Positions 1 to 8,684 of a stretch of DNA of 64,000 bases are shown one piece after another (within the stretch, counting starts at the first letter, position 1; each line of letters opens with the position of its first letter). Below the pieces are notes generated by a model, which had not been told where the DNA came from, ran no database searches, and saw only the letters and a list, made by a program, of their open reading frames with translations. Origin of the DNA: Pelagibacterium sp. 26DY04 (GTDB taxonomy: Bacteria; Pseudomonadota; Alphaproteobacteria; Rhizobiales; Devosiaceae); contig NZ_CP101731.1 of NCBI RefSeq assembly GCF_031202305.1, forward strand, positions 1,488,001 to 1,552,000, written 5' to 3'. The position numbers and the translations under genes were made by a program.

Positions 1-1223
1 GCGTGCACCACCGGCCTTACGCTGCCCGAAAGGCTCACCTCGCCAAAATAGACGGCGTCAGCGGGAAGCGGAGAGTTGGTGAGCGAGGAGATAAGCGCGG
101 CGGCTACGGCCAGATCGGCAGCCGGTTCGTTGACTTTGAGGCCGCCAGCGACGTTGAGATAGATGTCGTTGGCACCAATCCGCACTCCGCAGCGGGTTTC
201 GAGCACGGCGAGCACCATCGAGAGCCGCGAGGAATCCCATCCTACGACGGCCCGGCGCGGCGTGCCGAGCGGGGAGGGGGCGACAAGGGCCTGGATTTCC
301 ACCAGTACCGGCCGCGTGCCTTCCACGCCGGCGAACACCGCCGAGCCGGCAGCGCCGGAATCGCGCTGGTCGAGGAACAGGGCAGAGGGGTTGGGCACCT
401 CCCGCAGCCCCGAACCGACCATCTCGAACACGCCGATTTCGTCGGTGGCGCCATAGCGGTTCTTGACCCCGCGCAGGATGCGGTAGGTCAGCGACGTATC
501 GCCCTCGAAATAAAGCACTGCATCGACCATGTGCTCGACCACGCGCGGCCCGGCGATCTGCCCGTCCTTGGTGACGTGCCCCACCAGCACCACGGCCGAG
601 CCCGATTTCTTGGCAAAGCGTGTCAGCGCCTGGGCGCTGGTGCGCACCTGCGTCACCGTTCCTGGCGCGCTGTCGATGCGCTCGGTCCAGCAGGTCTGGA
701 TGGAGTCGATGATGACCAGATCGGGCGCCTTGCCTTTTTCGATGGTGGCGAGGATCGTTTCGACATGGGTTTCGCTGGCCAGTTCCACCGGCGCATCGGC
801 GACACCTAGCCTCGTCGCACGCAAGCGGACCTGGGCGATGGCTTCTTCGCCCGAGATGTAGATCACCCGCTTGCCCTGCCGCGCCAGGGCTGCCGCCGCC
901 TGCAGCAACAGGGTGGATTTGCCGATTCCCGGATCCCCGCCCACGAGAATGGCCGATCCCATGACGAAGCCGCCGCCCAGCACGCGATCGAGTTCACTGT
1001 TCCTGGTAACGATGCGGATGGCGTCTTCGCTCTCGCCAGAAAGCGGAACCAGTTCTACGGGGCGGCCCGATGACACCGCGGCTTTTGGACCAGCGCCCAC
1101 GCCCGAGGATGCGATTTCCTCGACAATCGAGTTCCATTCCCCGCATGCTTCGCAGCGTCCGGCCCAGCGCGGCGTGACATTGCCGCAGGACTGGCAGACG
1201 TAGGTGGATTTGAGCTTGGCCAA
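1..1223 (-). CDS. radA: DNA repair protein RadA (C-terminus beyond the window edge)
   Basis: RadA is a RecA-like ATPase that promotes branch migration of recombination intermediates. The first 407 residues are visible; the family is about 455-470 long, so only the end of the Lon-like C-terminal domain is missing. The N-terminus has a four-Cys zinc finger (C10, C13, C24, C27), then a Walker A GGDPGIGKST (about 95-104) and the RadA signature as KNRYG, a Phe-to-Tyr variant of KNRFG. I chose a TTG start at 1223 because it gives the normal M-A-K opening, and an in-frame TAA nine bases upstream excludes anything longer. That TAA is the stop of the DUF1697 gene, so the two are probably co-transcribed. 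Confidence 0.95.
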   Translation of the reverse strand, partial: MAKLKSTYVCQSCGNVTPRWAGRCEACGEWNSIVEEIASSGVGAGPKAAVSSGRPVELVPLSGESEDAIRIVTRNSELDRVLGGGFVMGSAILVGGDPGIGKSTLLLQAAAALARQGKRVIYISGEEAIAQVRLRATRLGVADAPVELASETHVETILATIEKGKAPDLVIIDSIQTCWTERIDSAPGTVTQVRTSAQALTRFAKKSGSAVVLVGHVTKDGQIAGPRVVEHMVDAVLYFEGDTSLTYRILRGVKNRYGATDEIGVFEMVGSGLREVPNPSALFLDQRDSGAAGSAVFAGVEGTRPVLVEIQALVAPSPLGTPRRAVVGWDSSRLSMVLAVLETRCGVRIGANDIYLNVAGGLKVNEPAADLAVAAALISSLTNSPLPADAVYFGEVSLSGSVRPVVH

Positions 1224-1229
1224 GCCGCT

Positions 1230-1781
1230 TTATTCCCTGCTTTTGCGTTCTCGTTCAGTAGCGCGCCGCGCCAGATTCTGCAGCGTGTTCCAATTGCGCG
1301 CAGTGGCCGGGCCGGACCGCTTCTCGATAATCCCCGGCAATCGCTGCGATTGACCTTCGGTATCGCCATGGTCGACGATCAGGTGATTGCCCTCGATGTG
1401 GATTGGTTCGGAACCATCATAGTCTTTGACCCAACCGAAATCGGGACGTGCGCGCGCCATGAAATAGATGCCGACCTGCCCGGGACGCTCGGTCGCCGCG
1501 TCGGGAAAGGGATTGGATTTGACCAGTCTCCGCAAGGTCGCCGGTTTGCGCACGAACACCTTGTTGCCATCGCCGAGCCCGCAGCGCTTCACCACGGCAT
1601 CCATACGTGCGGTCACCTCATGCAACGTACCGCCAGCCTCTACGATCATGTTTCCCGTGGCGACGTACGTTTCAGGTTCCAGGAAGCCTGCATCCTCGCT
1701 CGCGCCGCGCCAATCGGCCATGGACATCACCTTGTGCGTTGCCGGTCCGATGGCCCGCAGCAACACGACATATACGCCCAT
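1230..1781 (-). CDS. DUF1697 family protein
   Basis: A 183-residue protein of the DUF1697 family, whose function is not established. The family pattern is clear: the opening VVLLRAIGPATHKV corresponds to the usual LLRGINVGGxxxV, followed by the conserved YVATGNMIVE (usual YIQSGNVVF) and the C-terminal TARNWNTLQNLA (usual TTRNWNTVxKL). It starts with ATG and ends six bases before the radA start, so it is probably in one transcript with radA. No signal peptide or membrane segment is visible, so it is presumably cytosolic. I assign no reaction. Confidence 0.85.
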   Translation of the reverse strand: MGVYVVLLRAIGPATHKVMSMADWRGASEDAGFLEPETYVATGNMIVEAGGTLHEVTARMDAVVKRCGLGDGNKVFVRKPATLRRLVKSNPFPDAATERPGQVGIYFMARARPDFGWVKDYDGSEPIHIEGNHLIVDHGDTEGQSQRLPGIIEKRSGPATARNWNTLQNLARRATERERKSRE

Positions 1782-1858
1782 GACCAGCTCGCCTCCGGAT
1801 CGTTCGCCGCAAAGCTAGCTCAACTCGGCTGCGACGTAAAGAACAAACAAGGAACAAA

Positions 1859-2992
1859 TTAGTCGAGATCAACGCCGTCCGGGGCATTGACGTAGGAACG
1901 TGGGAAGCGGCCGTTGAGCGTGGTGAGAACTTCGTATCCGATGGTGCGGGCAGCGTCGGCTATATCGTCGATGCTGATGTTGGGCCCCAGAATCTCCACT
2001 GAATCGCCCGGCTGCACCAGCCCCTCGACGTCGGTGATGTCGATCGCCGTCATGTCCATCGAAACGCGCCCGAGCACCGGCACGATCGTGCCGTTGACGG
2101 CCACGCGGCCACCGATCTGCCCGCCGATCCCCGACAGCGAGCGGAAATATCCATCCGCATAACCAAGGGCCATGATGGCGATCCGCGTATCCCGGCGTAG
2201 CCGGTACGCCGCGCCATAGCCAACGGTTTCCCCGATCCGTGCCTCTTTGATCTGCAGAATAGGGACATGCATCGAGATCACCGGCGCCATGGGGTTGGGG
2301 CGTCCGTTGATGGCCCGTCCGCCATACATGGCGATACCGGGGCGCACGAGATGATAATGGTAATCCTTGGATGTCATCACCGCCGCCGAGTTGGCGATCG
2401 AAGCGGGAATGTCGGGGAAGGTGTTCAATAGGCCCTGAAATAGCCCGTTCTGCTTGCGGGTCATCTCATGGCTGGGCTGATCGGCGCAGGCGAAGTGGCT
2501 CATGATCATTTGCGGCTCGAAACCGGACTGGTCCAGCTCGCGCTTGACCAATTCGGCTTCCTTGATGCGGAAGCCGACGCGATTGAAGCCCGTATCGAAA
2601 TGCAGCGCGGCCGGGACGGCCTTGCCGCGATTGAGGCAGAAATCGAGCCATTCGGTCAATTGGCTCATCGAGGCAAGCACCGGCATCAGGCCATGAGCGG
2701 CATAGTCCGCCGCCGCGCGGGGAACGAGCCCGTCGAGCACGAAGATGAAGGCATCCGGCACCGCCTGGCGCAGCATTACCCCTTCGTCCGGTGTCGCAAC
2801 GAAGAAGAACCGGGCGCCTGCCTTGTAGAGCGCGCGGCCGACCACCTTCGCGCCGGTGCCATAGGCGTCAGCTTTGAGGACCGCGCCGGTCAGCGACTTG
2901 CCCGATACCGTATCGAGCGCCTTCCAGTTGCGAACGATCGCTTCGAGGTCGATGGTAATCCCGCCACCGAGGATTGTCGTTGAGCTGGTCAT
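1859..2992 (-). CDS. alr: Alanine racemase
   Basis: Converts L-alanine to D-alanine with PLP, supplying D-Ala for peptidoglycan. At 377 residues it has the normal length. The PLP lysine sits in AVLKADAYGTGA (K40), at the start of the N-terminal TIM barrel. The second catalytic residue is the Tyr of VGYGAAYRL in the C-terminal beta domain, and the conserved RPGIAMYGG and GRVSMDM segments are present. It lies between dnaB and the DUF1697/radA pair in the same direction. The dnaB-alr-radA order is common in Hyphomicrobiales and supports the call. A second, catabolic alanine racemase (DadX) would look similar, but this context favours the biosynthetic enzyme. Confidence 0.96.
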   Translation of the reverse strand: MTSSTTILGGGITIDLEAIVRNWKALDTVSGKSLTGAVLKADAYGTGAKVVGRALYKAGARFFFVATPDEGVMLRQAVPDAFIFVLDGLVPRAAADYAAHGLMPVLASMSQLTEWLDFCLNRGKAVPAALHFDTGFNRVGFRIKEAELVKRELDQSGFEPQMIMSHFACADQPSHEMTRKQNGLFQGLLNTFPDIPASIANSAAVMTSKDYHYHLVRPGIAMYGGRAINGRPNPMAPVISMHVPILQIKEARIGETVGYGAAYRLRRDTRIAIMALGYADGYFRSLSGIGGQIGGRVAVNGTIVPVLGRVSMDMTAIDITDVEGLVQPGDSVEILGPNISIDDIADAARTIGYEVLTTLNGRFPRSYVNAPDGVDLD

Positions 2993-3066
2993 ATCCGTCC
3001 GCCGATTCCCCTTCGCGTCCTTGAGCTAGCGCGGATTTATGTCTCGCGGCAAGGCGTGGGGACTTC

Positions 3067-4557
3067 CTATTCCATGCGGGTCGGAAGATAGTCCTCGCGT
3101 GCCAGATCCGAGAAGCGGGTGAGGTTGGCCTGGAACTGGAGCTGCACGGTGCCCGTGGGGCCGTGGCGCTGCTTGGCGATGATCACTTCGGCCTTGCCAT
3201 GCACCTTTTCCATCTCGGCCTGCCATTCGAGATGTTCCTGCGTGCCCTGCTTGGGCTCCTTGTTGCCCAGATAGTATTCGTCACGATAGACGAACAGCAC
3301 CACGTCGGCGTCCTGCTCGATCGAGCCTGATTCGCGAAGGTCGGCGAGTTGCGGACGTTTGTCTTCACGGTTTTCCACCTGACGGGAGAGCTGGGAAAGC
3401 GCGATGATGGGAACCTCGAGTTCCTTGGCCAGCGCCTTGAGGCCGGTGGTGATTTCCGTCAGCTCTTGTACGCGGTTTTCACCTGCCTTTTTGGAGCCGG
3501 AAAGAAGCTGGAGGTAGTCGACGATCAGCAGGTCCAGTCCCTTCTGGCGCTTCAATCGCCGGGCGCGGGCTGCGAGCTGGGCGATGGAAATGCCGCCCGT
3601 GTCATCGATATAGAGAGGCACTTGCGCCATGATGTTCGATGTATCGACCAGTTTGGTGTACTGGCTCTCGTGGATATTGCCGCGCCGGATGTCGGAAGAG
3701 GAGATCTCGGCTTGTTCGGCAAGAACACGCGTAGCGAGCTGCTCGGCGCTCATTTCGAGCGAGAAAAAGCCGACCACGCCGCCATTGACGGTCTTCATGT
3801 GGCCGTCCGGCATGGGTTCCGCCTTATAGGCCTTGGCGACCGAAAATGCGATATTGGTGGCCAGCGATGTCTTGCCCATGGCGGGACGGGCGGCGAGGAT
3901 GATCAAGTCCGAGCGCTGCAGCCCGCCCATGAGGCGGTCGAGATCGGTCAGCCCCGTTGCGGTGCCGGAAAGCGAGCCATCGCGGCTGTAAGCCTCGCCC
4001 GCCATGTTGATCGCTTCGGCAAGCGCCTGGTTGAAGCCCTGGAAACCGCCGTCGTAGCGGCCTTTTTCGGCCAGATCGAACAGTGACTTTTCAGCTTCTT
4101 CGATCTGCTTTTGCGCCGAGGTGTCGACATCGGCACTATAGGCGCGGTCGTTCATTTCCTCGGAGATGAGGATGATGTTGCGCCGGATGGCGAGGTCGTA
4201 GATCGCCTGCCCGTAGTCGCTGGCGTTGAGCACCGTCGTCGCCTCTGCCGCCAGGCGCGCCAGGTATTGCGCCATGGTGACGCCCTCGAGGAGGTCGTCC
4301 GGCAGGTAGGTTTTGGCCGTAACCGGCGTCGCGGTCTTGCCGGCGCGGATGATCTTGCCGCAGACCTCATAAATCTCGCGGTGGATCGGCTCGTAAAAGT
4401 GGATCGGCTCGAGAAAGTCCGAGACGCGATAGAACGCTTCGTTGTTGACCAGAATCGCGCCCAGCAGGGCCTGCTCCGCCTCGATGTTGTGCGGGGCCGT
4501 TTTGTACTGGGGCTCGGAATCGGAGGGGACAGGCGTCAGCCGCCTCACAGCTTCCAT
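3067..4557 (-). CDS. dnaB: Replicative DNA helicase DnaB
   Basis: The hexameric 5'-3' helicase of the replication fork. The 496-residue product has the N-terminal DnaB domain (about 20-125), a linker, and a RecA-like motor with Walker A ARPAMGKTS (about 223-231), Walker B LLIVDYLQLL, and the DnaB SQLSRQVE and DLRESGSIEQDAD motifs. I start at the ATG at 4557 (MEAVRRLTPV) rather than at a possible start 57 bases upstream, because the extra residues have no family similarity. No intein interrupts the motor domain. It reads away from the rplI operon, which ends in its own terminator upstream, so dnaB probably has its own promoter in 4558-4714. Confidence 0.97.
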   Translation of the reverse strand: MEAVRRLTPVPSDSEPQYKTAPHNIEAEQALLGAILVNNEAFYRVSDFLEPIHFYEPIHREIYEVCGKIIRAGKTATPVTAKTYLPDDLLEGVTMAQYLARLAAEATTVLNASDYGQAIYDLAIRRNIILISEEMNDRAYSADVDTSAQKQIEEAEKSLFDLAEKGRYDGGFQGFNQALAEAINMAGEAYSRDGSLSGTATGLTDLDRLMGGLQRSDLIILAARPAMGKTSLATNIAFSVAKAYKAEPMPDGHMKTVNGGVVGFFSLEMSAEQLATRVLAEQAEISSSDIRRGNIHESQYTKLVDTSNIMAQVPLYIDDTGGISIAQLAARARRLKRQKGLDLLIVDYLQLLSGSKKAGENRVQELTEITTGLKALAKELEVPIIALSQLSRQVENREDKRPQLADLRESGSIEQDADVVLFVYRDEYYLGNKEPKQGTQEHLEWQAEMEKVHGKAEVIIAKQRHGPTGTVQLQFQANLTRFSDLAREDYLPTRME

Positions 4558-4714
4558 GACGATCTCGTGAACTGGGGTAGGGGTCCTTCTTACCCCACAT
4601 GAGACACGGTGCAACGGTGTTTTTGCATTTCCGTCCCCTCCCGCCTCTCATTCACAGCCCCGAAATACATGGTGGCTAATTGCGGGGAAAACTTTGCCCT
4701 GTCTCGACAAAGAG

Positions 4715-4743
4715 AAAGGGCCGAGCCCAAAGGCCCGGCCCTT
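4715..4743 (-). terminator. Rho-independent terminator of the rpsF-rpsR-rplI operon
   Basis: On the minus strand, AGGGCCGGGCC pairs with GGCTCGGCCCT (one G-U pair) across a short TTTG loop and is followed by the U-rich TTTCTCTTTG. It begins about 24 bases after the rplI stop. Confidence 0.85.
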
Positions 4744-4766
4744 CTGATTCTGCCCAGGGAAAACGC

Positions 4767-5381
4767 TTACGCGTCGGCCTGGCGCTCTTCTTCGGTAGCG
4801 GATTCGGCAGCTTCGCCCTGCTGGGAAGCTTCGTATTCCTCGTCGTCCATATCGGCGAGAGAGACGAATTCTTCTTCCTCGTCGTTATAGTCCTTGCGGG
4901 CCAGATCCTCGCCATTGGCCTGGCGCTCGGCTTCGTCGGCCGAGCGAGCCACATTGACGGTGATGCTCACGGCAACTTCGGCGTGCAGGTTGAGTGCAAC
5001 CGAGTGCAGACCCACGGTCTTGATCGGCGCGCCCAGGTCCACCTGGTTGCGTTCGACCTTTTCGCCGTCGGCGACGAGCGCGTCCGCGATGTCGCGGGCC
5101 GAGACCGAGCCGTAGAGCTGGCCGGTTTCACCAGCCTGACGCACCATGACGATGGTCTTGCCGTCGAGGTCGGAAGCGATCTTTTCCGCGTCCGAACGGC
5201 GCTCGGCGTTGCGGGCTTCGATCACCTGGCGCTCGGCTTCGAACTTGGAGCGGTTGGCGTCCGAGGCGCGAAGCGCCTTGCCCTGCGGCAGCAGGAAGTT
5301 GCGGGCGAACCCGTCTTTAACGGTGACTTCGTCGCCGATGGTGCCCAGACGGCCCACGCGCTCGAGAAGGATGACTTTCAT
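4767..5381 (-). CDS. rplI: 50S ribosomal protein L9 with acidic C-terminal extension
   Basis: Binds 23S rRNA at the base of the L1 stalk. The N-terminal L9 signature is intact ([13 protein letters not shown], then [12 protein letters not shown]), followed by the long connecting helix and the C-terminal domain. The protein is 204 residues against about 150 in E. coli. The extra 50 or so residues form a Glu/Asp-rich tail, a type of extension common in alphaproteobacterial L9. It is preceded by GGAG seven bases before the ATG. It is third in the rpsF-rpsR-rplI operon, and the 81 bases between rpsR and rplI contain three hairpins. Confidence 0.97.
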   Translation of the reverse strand: MKVILLERVGRLGTIGDEVTVKDGFARNFLLPQGKALRASDANRSKFEAERQVIEARNAERRSDAEKIASDLDGKTIVMVRQAGETGQLYGSVSARDIADALVADGEKVERNQVDLGAPIKTVGLHSVALNLHAEVAVSITVNVARSADEAERQANGEDLARKDYNDEEEEFVSLADMDDEEYEASQQGEAAESATEEERQADA

Positions 5382-5402
5382 TTCATTTCTCCAATGCTGT
5401 CC

Positions 5403-5463
5403 CGCTCATGGCGAGCGGTTAGAAAGCCGGGACCATTCCCGGCCTCCAACGACCCCGAGGGGT
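5403..5463 (-). promoter_or_regulatory. Cluster of hairpins in the rpsR-rplI spacer (possible attenuator or processing site)
   Basis: In transcript order three stems follow one another: ACCCC/GGGGT at the rpsR stop, then GCCGGGA-ATGG-TCCCGGC followed by TTTCT, then CCGCTC-GCCAT-GAGCGG just before the rplI ribosome-binding site. The middle hairpin with its short U-run resembles a weak intrinsic terminator and could lower L9 output relative to S6 and S18. The structure is visible; the function is inference. Confidence 0.45.
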
Positions 5464-5717
5464 TATTTCACCGCGTAGGGCAGAAGGCCCAGGAAGCGGG
5501 CGCGCTTGATGGCGCGGGCGAGCTCGCGCTGCTTCTTGGCCGAAACGGCGGTGATGCGCGAAGGAACGATCTTGCCGCGCTCGGAAACATAGCGCTGCAG
5601 CAGGCGGACATCCTTGTAGTCGATGACCGGTGCATTGGCGCCCGAGAACGGACAGGTCTTGCGGCGGCGCTGAAAGGGGCGGCGGGCCTGCGAAGTGGTA
5701 AGGTCACGAATAGCCAT
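5463..5717 (-). CDS. rpsR: 30S ribosomal protein S18
   Basis: An 84-residue small-subunit protein that binds S6 at the platform of the 30S subunit. The typical S18 segments are present: RRKTCPFSG near the N-terminus, [19 protein letters not shown] in the middle, and the basic [21 protein letters not shown] at the end. It lies 13 bases downstream of rpsF in the standard rpsF-rpsR-rplI order. Length and sequence are ordinary. Confidence 0.98.
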   Translation of the reverse strand: MAIRDLTTSQARRPFQRRRKTCPFSGANAPVIDYKDVRLLQRYVSERGKIVPSRITAVSAKKQRELARAIKRARFLGLLPYAVK

Positions 5718-5730
5718 ATCTTATCACTCC

Positions 5731-6105
5731 TTAGAAACGACGCGGGCCACGGGGACGGTCGCCACCGGGGCGGTCGTCGCGGTCACGCTTCTGCATCATC
5801 ACCGACGGACCTTCTTCATGCTTGTCCACGCGGATGGTCATGAAGCGGAGCACGTCTTCGTTGATGCGCATCTGGCGCTCCATCTCGGCAACGGCGGCAG
5901 CCGGAGCTTCGATGTTCATAAGCGTGTAGTGCGCCTTGCGGTTCTTGTTGATGCGGTAAGAGAGCGACTTGACGCCCCAGTACTCGCTGTTGGCAACCCT
6001 GCCGCCGTTTTCGGCGAGCAGGTCGGTATAGGTCTTGGTCAGGTCTTCGACCTGCTGCGCGGAGACGTCCTGCCGCGACAGAAAGATGTGTTCGTAAAGG
6101 GGCAT
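5731..6105 (-). CDS. rpsF: 30S ribosomal protein S6
   Basis: A 124-residue ribosomal protein that pairs with S18. The start [13 protein letters not shown] is typical of alphaproteobacterial S6 and is preceded by a good AAGAAAGG ribosome-binding site, so I rejected an in-frame start 78 bases upstream. The C-terminal tail is rich in Arg, Pro, Gly and Asp. It is the first gene of the rpsF-rpsR-rplI operon and diverges from fabD across a 392-base spacer, which leaves a leader of roughly 200 bases upstream of rpsF. Confidence 0.97.
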   Translation of the reverse strand: MPLYEHIFLSRQDVSAQQVEDLTKTYTDLLAENGGRVANSEYWGVKSLSYRINKNRKAHYTLMNIEAPAAAVAEMERQMRINEDVLRFMTIRVDKHEEGPSVMMQKRDRDDRPGGDRPRGPRRF

Positions 6106-6497
6106 AAAGTGCCTTTCTTGAGAACTTGCTTCAGATAGCATCGCCGGCGCGGAGCCTCTTTGCAGCCAATGGAAAGGCGACAAAGGTTCTACTAAAGAGC
6201 GGGAACACGGGAGGCCGGATCATCCATCTACCGATCCATTGTTCTTGGCGAACAGGCGCAAGGAACAACCCTCCGTTCAGCCCCCGGCCAAACGAATGCA
6301 GCGCGTCTCTATAGCGGAATGGCTTCGATTGCAAGGTTTATCCTGGGCCTCGGACGCCGGCACCTCGAGGCAACGATGAAGGACGCTGAGGACGCTTCGC
6401 ACAGAAATAACGCCACCCGTACGCTGCTCGCCTTGACTTGGCCCGGTTTTGCGGGCACCTCGCCGGCCAATTCAAACCAACATGCGCGAGAGGAACC
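6106..6497. other. Intergenic region between divergent rpsF and fabD (no gene seen)
   Basis: 392 bases with no credible coding sequence. It should carry the promoters of both operons and the rpsF leader. In many bacteria this leader binds the S6:S18 complex through a bulged CCG motif. CCG triplets occur here, but I could not fold a convincing version by eye. Confidence 0.6.
6308..6335 (-). promoter_or_regulatory. Candidate promoter for rpsF-rpsR-rplI
   Basis: On the minus strand CTTGCA and TATAGA are separated by 16 bases, about 200 bases upstream of the rpsF start. The match is moderate and there is no other evidence. Confidence 0.3.
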
Positions 6498-7445
6498 ATG
6501 ACCAAACCGGCATTTACCTTTCCCGGGCAGGGCAGTCAGGCCGTCGGTATGGGCCGGGACCTTGCCGCCGCTTTTCCCGAGGCGCGCGCTGTCTTCGAGG
6601 AGGTCGACAGCGCGCTGGGCGCAGGGCTTTCGAAGATCATGTTCGAAGGTCCCGACGACGCGCTGCGTCTCACGGAAAATGCCCAGCCGGCCTTGATGGC
6701 TGCCTCGATCGCCGTGATCCGGGTGCTCGAAGCCAGGGGCGTTTCCGTTGCCGAAGAGGCCAGCTACGTCGCCGGTCACTCCCTGGGCGAATATTCCGCA
6801 CTCTGCGCCGCCGGCACCTTCTCTTTGGCGGATACGGCGCGGCTGCTCCAGATTCGCGGGCGCGCCATGCAGCAGGCCGTGCCCGTCGGGCAGGGGGCGA
6901 TGGCTGCGATTCTCGGGCTTGAGATGGATGCGGTCAAGGAAATTGCCGCGACTGCGGCCCAGGGTGCGGTTTGCGATGTCGCCAATGACAATTCGCCCGG
7001 CCAGGTGGTGATTTCCGGCGAGGTTGCAGCGATCGAACGCGCCATGGAACTGGCCAAGGAGCGAGGCGCCAAACGAGCGCTGCCGCTGCCGGTCAGCGCG
7101 CCGTTTCACTGCGCGCTCATGGCGCCGGCCGCTGAAGCCATGCAGACCGCGCTGGCCGAGGTCGAGATGAAAGCCCCGGTTGTTCCTCTCGTTTCCAACG
7201 TGCTGGCCGCACCCATCACCGACTCGGACGAAATCCGTCGGCGTCTGGTGGAACAGGTGACCGGCATGGTGCGCTGGACGGAGTCGGTTTCCTGGCTCAC
7301 CGGCGCTGGTGGCGTTACCGAGCTTTACGAACTCGGGACCGGTAAGGTACTGACGGGGCTGGCCAAGCGCATCGACAAGGATGTCTCGGCACAGTCCGTC
7401 GGAACGGCCGACGATATCGAAGCCTTTCTCGCCGCGCGCGGCTGA
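6498..7445 (+). CDS. fabD: Malonyl-CoA:ACP transacylase FabD
   Basis: Moves malonyl from CoA to acyl carrier protein, the feeding step of type II fatty acid synthesis. The 315-residue protein opens MTKPAFTFPGQGSQ, the classic FabD start, after a strong GAGAGGAACC ribosome-binding site. An in-frame start 60 bases upstream was therefore rejected. The nucleophile is S95 in GHSLGEYSA, and the catalytic His lies in the later VSAPFHCALM segment. It begins a fabD-fabG-acpP-fabF run in which each product acts on or carries the same acyl chain. Confidence 0.97.
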   Translation: MTKPAFTFPGQGSQAVGMGRDLAAAFPEARAVFEEVDSALGAGLSKIMFEGPDDALRLTENAQPALMAASIAVIRVLEARGVSVAEEASYVAGHSLGEYSALCAAGTFSLADTARLLQIRGRAMQQAVPVGQGAMAAILGLEMDAVKEIAATAAQGAVCDVANDNSPGQVVISGEVAAIERAMELAKERGAKRALPLPVSAPFHCALMAPAAEAMQTALAEVEMKAPVVPLVSNVLAAPITDSDEIRRRLVEQVTGMVRWTESVSWLTGAGGVTELYELGTGKVLTGLAKRIDKDVSAQSVGTADDIEAFLAARG

Positions 7446-7468
7446 GCACGATCAAAGGAGAGCGGACG

Positions 7469-8206
7469 ATGTTCGATCTTTCGGGAAAACGCGCACTGGT
7501 AACCGGCGCAAGCGGCGGCATCGGATCGGCCATTGCCAAGGCGCTCGCCACTCAGGGTGCTGAAGTTGCGTTGAGCGGCACGCGCGTGGGCGCGCTCGAG
7601 GATGTGGCCAAGGACATCATCGGCAAGAATCACATCCTGCCGTGCAACCTCGCCGACCCCGATTCGGTCGAACGCCTGGTGCCCCAGGCCGAGGAGGCGA
7701 TGGGCGGTATCGATATCCTCGTCAACAATGCCGGCATGACCCGCGACAATCTCTTCATGCGCATGAAGGACGAGGAGTGGGACGATGTTCTCTCGATCAA
7801 TCTGACCGCGCCGTTCCGCCTCACCCGCGCCGCCGTCAAGGGCATGATGAAGCGCCGTTTCGGCCGCATCATCTCGATCACCTCGGTCGTGGGCGTCGTT
7901 GGCAATCCGGGGCAGGGCAACTATGCCGCCTCCAAGGCGGGGCTGGCCGGCATGTCGAAGGCGCTTGCCTATGAGGTTGCGAGCCGGGGCGTTACCGTCA
8001 ATACCATCGCTCCGGGCTTTATCGCCTCGGCAATGACCGACGAGCTCAACGACAAGCAGCAGGAAACCATTCTCGCCAAGGTGCCGACCGGTCGTCTCGG
8101 GACCGCAGAGGAAGTTGCGGCATGCGCTGTATTCCTTGCCAGCGAAGGGGCTGCGTACATCACCGGCCACACCCTCAATGTCAACGGCGGCATGGTGATG
8201 ATCTGA
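7469..8206 (+). CDS. fabG: 3-oxoacyl-ACP reductase FabG
   Basis: An NADPH-dependent short-chain reductase that reduces 3-oxoacyl-ACP in each elongation cycle. The 245-residue sequence has the cofactor motif TGASGGIGSAIA near the N-terminus, NNAGMTRD, and the catalytic Y152-x3-K156 in NYAASKAG. The C-terminus (ITGHTLNVNGGMVM) is characteristic of true FabG rather than a generic SDR. It lies 23 bases after fabD with an AAAGGAG ribosome-binding site. Confidence 0.97.
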   Translation: MFDLSGKRALVTGASGGIGSAIAKALATQGAEVALSGTRVGALEDVAKDIIGKNHILPCNLADPDSVERLVPQAEEAMGGIDILVNNAGMTRDNLFMRMKDEEWDDVLSINLTAPFRLTRAAVKGMMKRRFGRIISITSVVGVVGNPGQGNYAASKAGLAGMSKALAYEVASRGVTVNTIAPGFIASAMTDELNDKQQETILAKVPTGRLGTAEEVAACAVFLASEGAAYITGHTLNVNGGMVMI

Positions 8207-8429
8207 CCGCCGAAAGGGCTTGCGTCCGATTGCGTTGACGATATGGTCATCCTCGAGAAAGTGTGATAGTTGCGCCGGCACGTTGTGGCCGGGAGCTTGA
8301 AACGAAGGCGATTGAAAGCCCCGGAAATTCCCGCCGCTGCGCAATAAGGGAGCCAATAGGCAATTCCATCCTGCCCAGGGGCAGAGCGTTAAACAACGAA
8401 CTCTTTAAGTCTGCAAAAAGGAAGACACT

Positions 8430-8666
8430 ATGAGCGACATCGAAGATCGCGTCCGTAAGATCGTCGTGGAGCACCTGAACGTCGAAGCCGACAAGGTCAC
8501 CGAAAAGGCCAGCTTCATGGATGATCTGGGAGCGGATTCGCTCGATCAGGTCGAACTCGTGATGGCCTTCGAAGAAGAATTCGGCGTGGAAATCCCCGAC
8601 GACGCCGCTGAGTCGATCCAGACCTTCGGTGACGCCGTCGCCTTCCTCTCCAAGGCCACTGCGTAA
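8430..8666 (+). CDS. acpP: Acyl carrier protein
   Basis: A 78-residue acidic protein that carries the growing acyl chain on 4'-phosphopantetheine. The attachment site is S37 in the invariant DSL, within [18 protein letters not shown]. The 223 bases before it contain no gene and probably include a promoter of its own, in keeping with high acpP expression; I could not fix a convincing -35/-10 pair. It is followed 18 bases later by fabF. Confidence 0.98.
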   Translation: MSDIEDRVRKIVVEHLNVEADKVTEKASFMDDLGADSLDQVELVMAFEEEFGVEIPDDAAESIQTFGDAVAFLSKATA

Positions 8667-8684
8667 CCACCGATCGGTTCGCAC

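Noticed and set aside
6106..6300. S6:S18-binding leader upstream of rpsF
   Set aside because: The position fits, but I could not find a convincing stem with the bulged CCG motif, so it is only mentioned.
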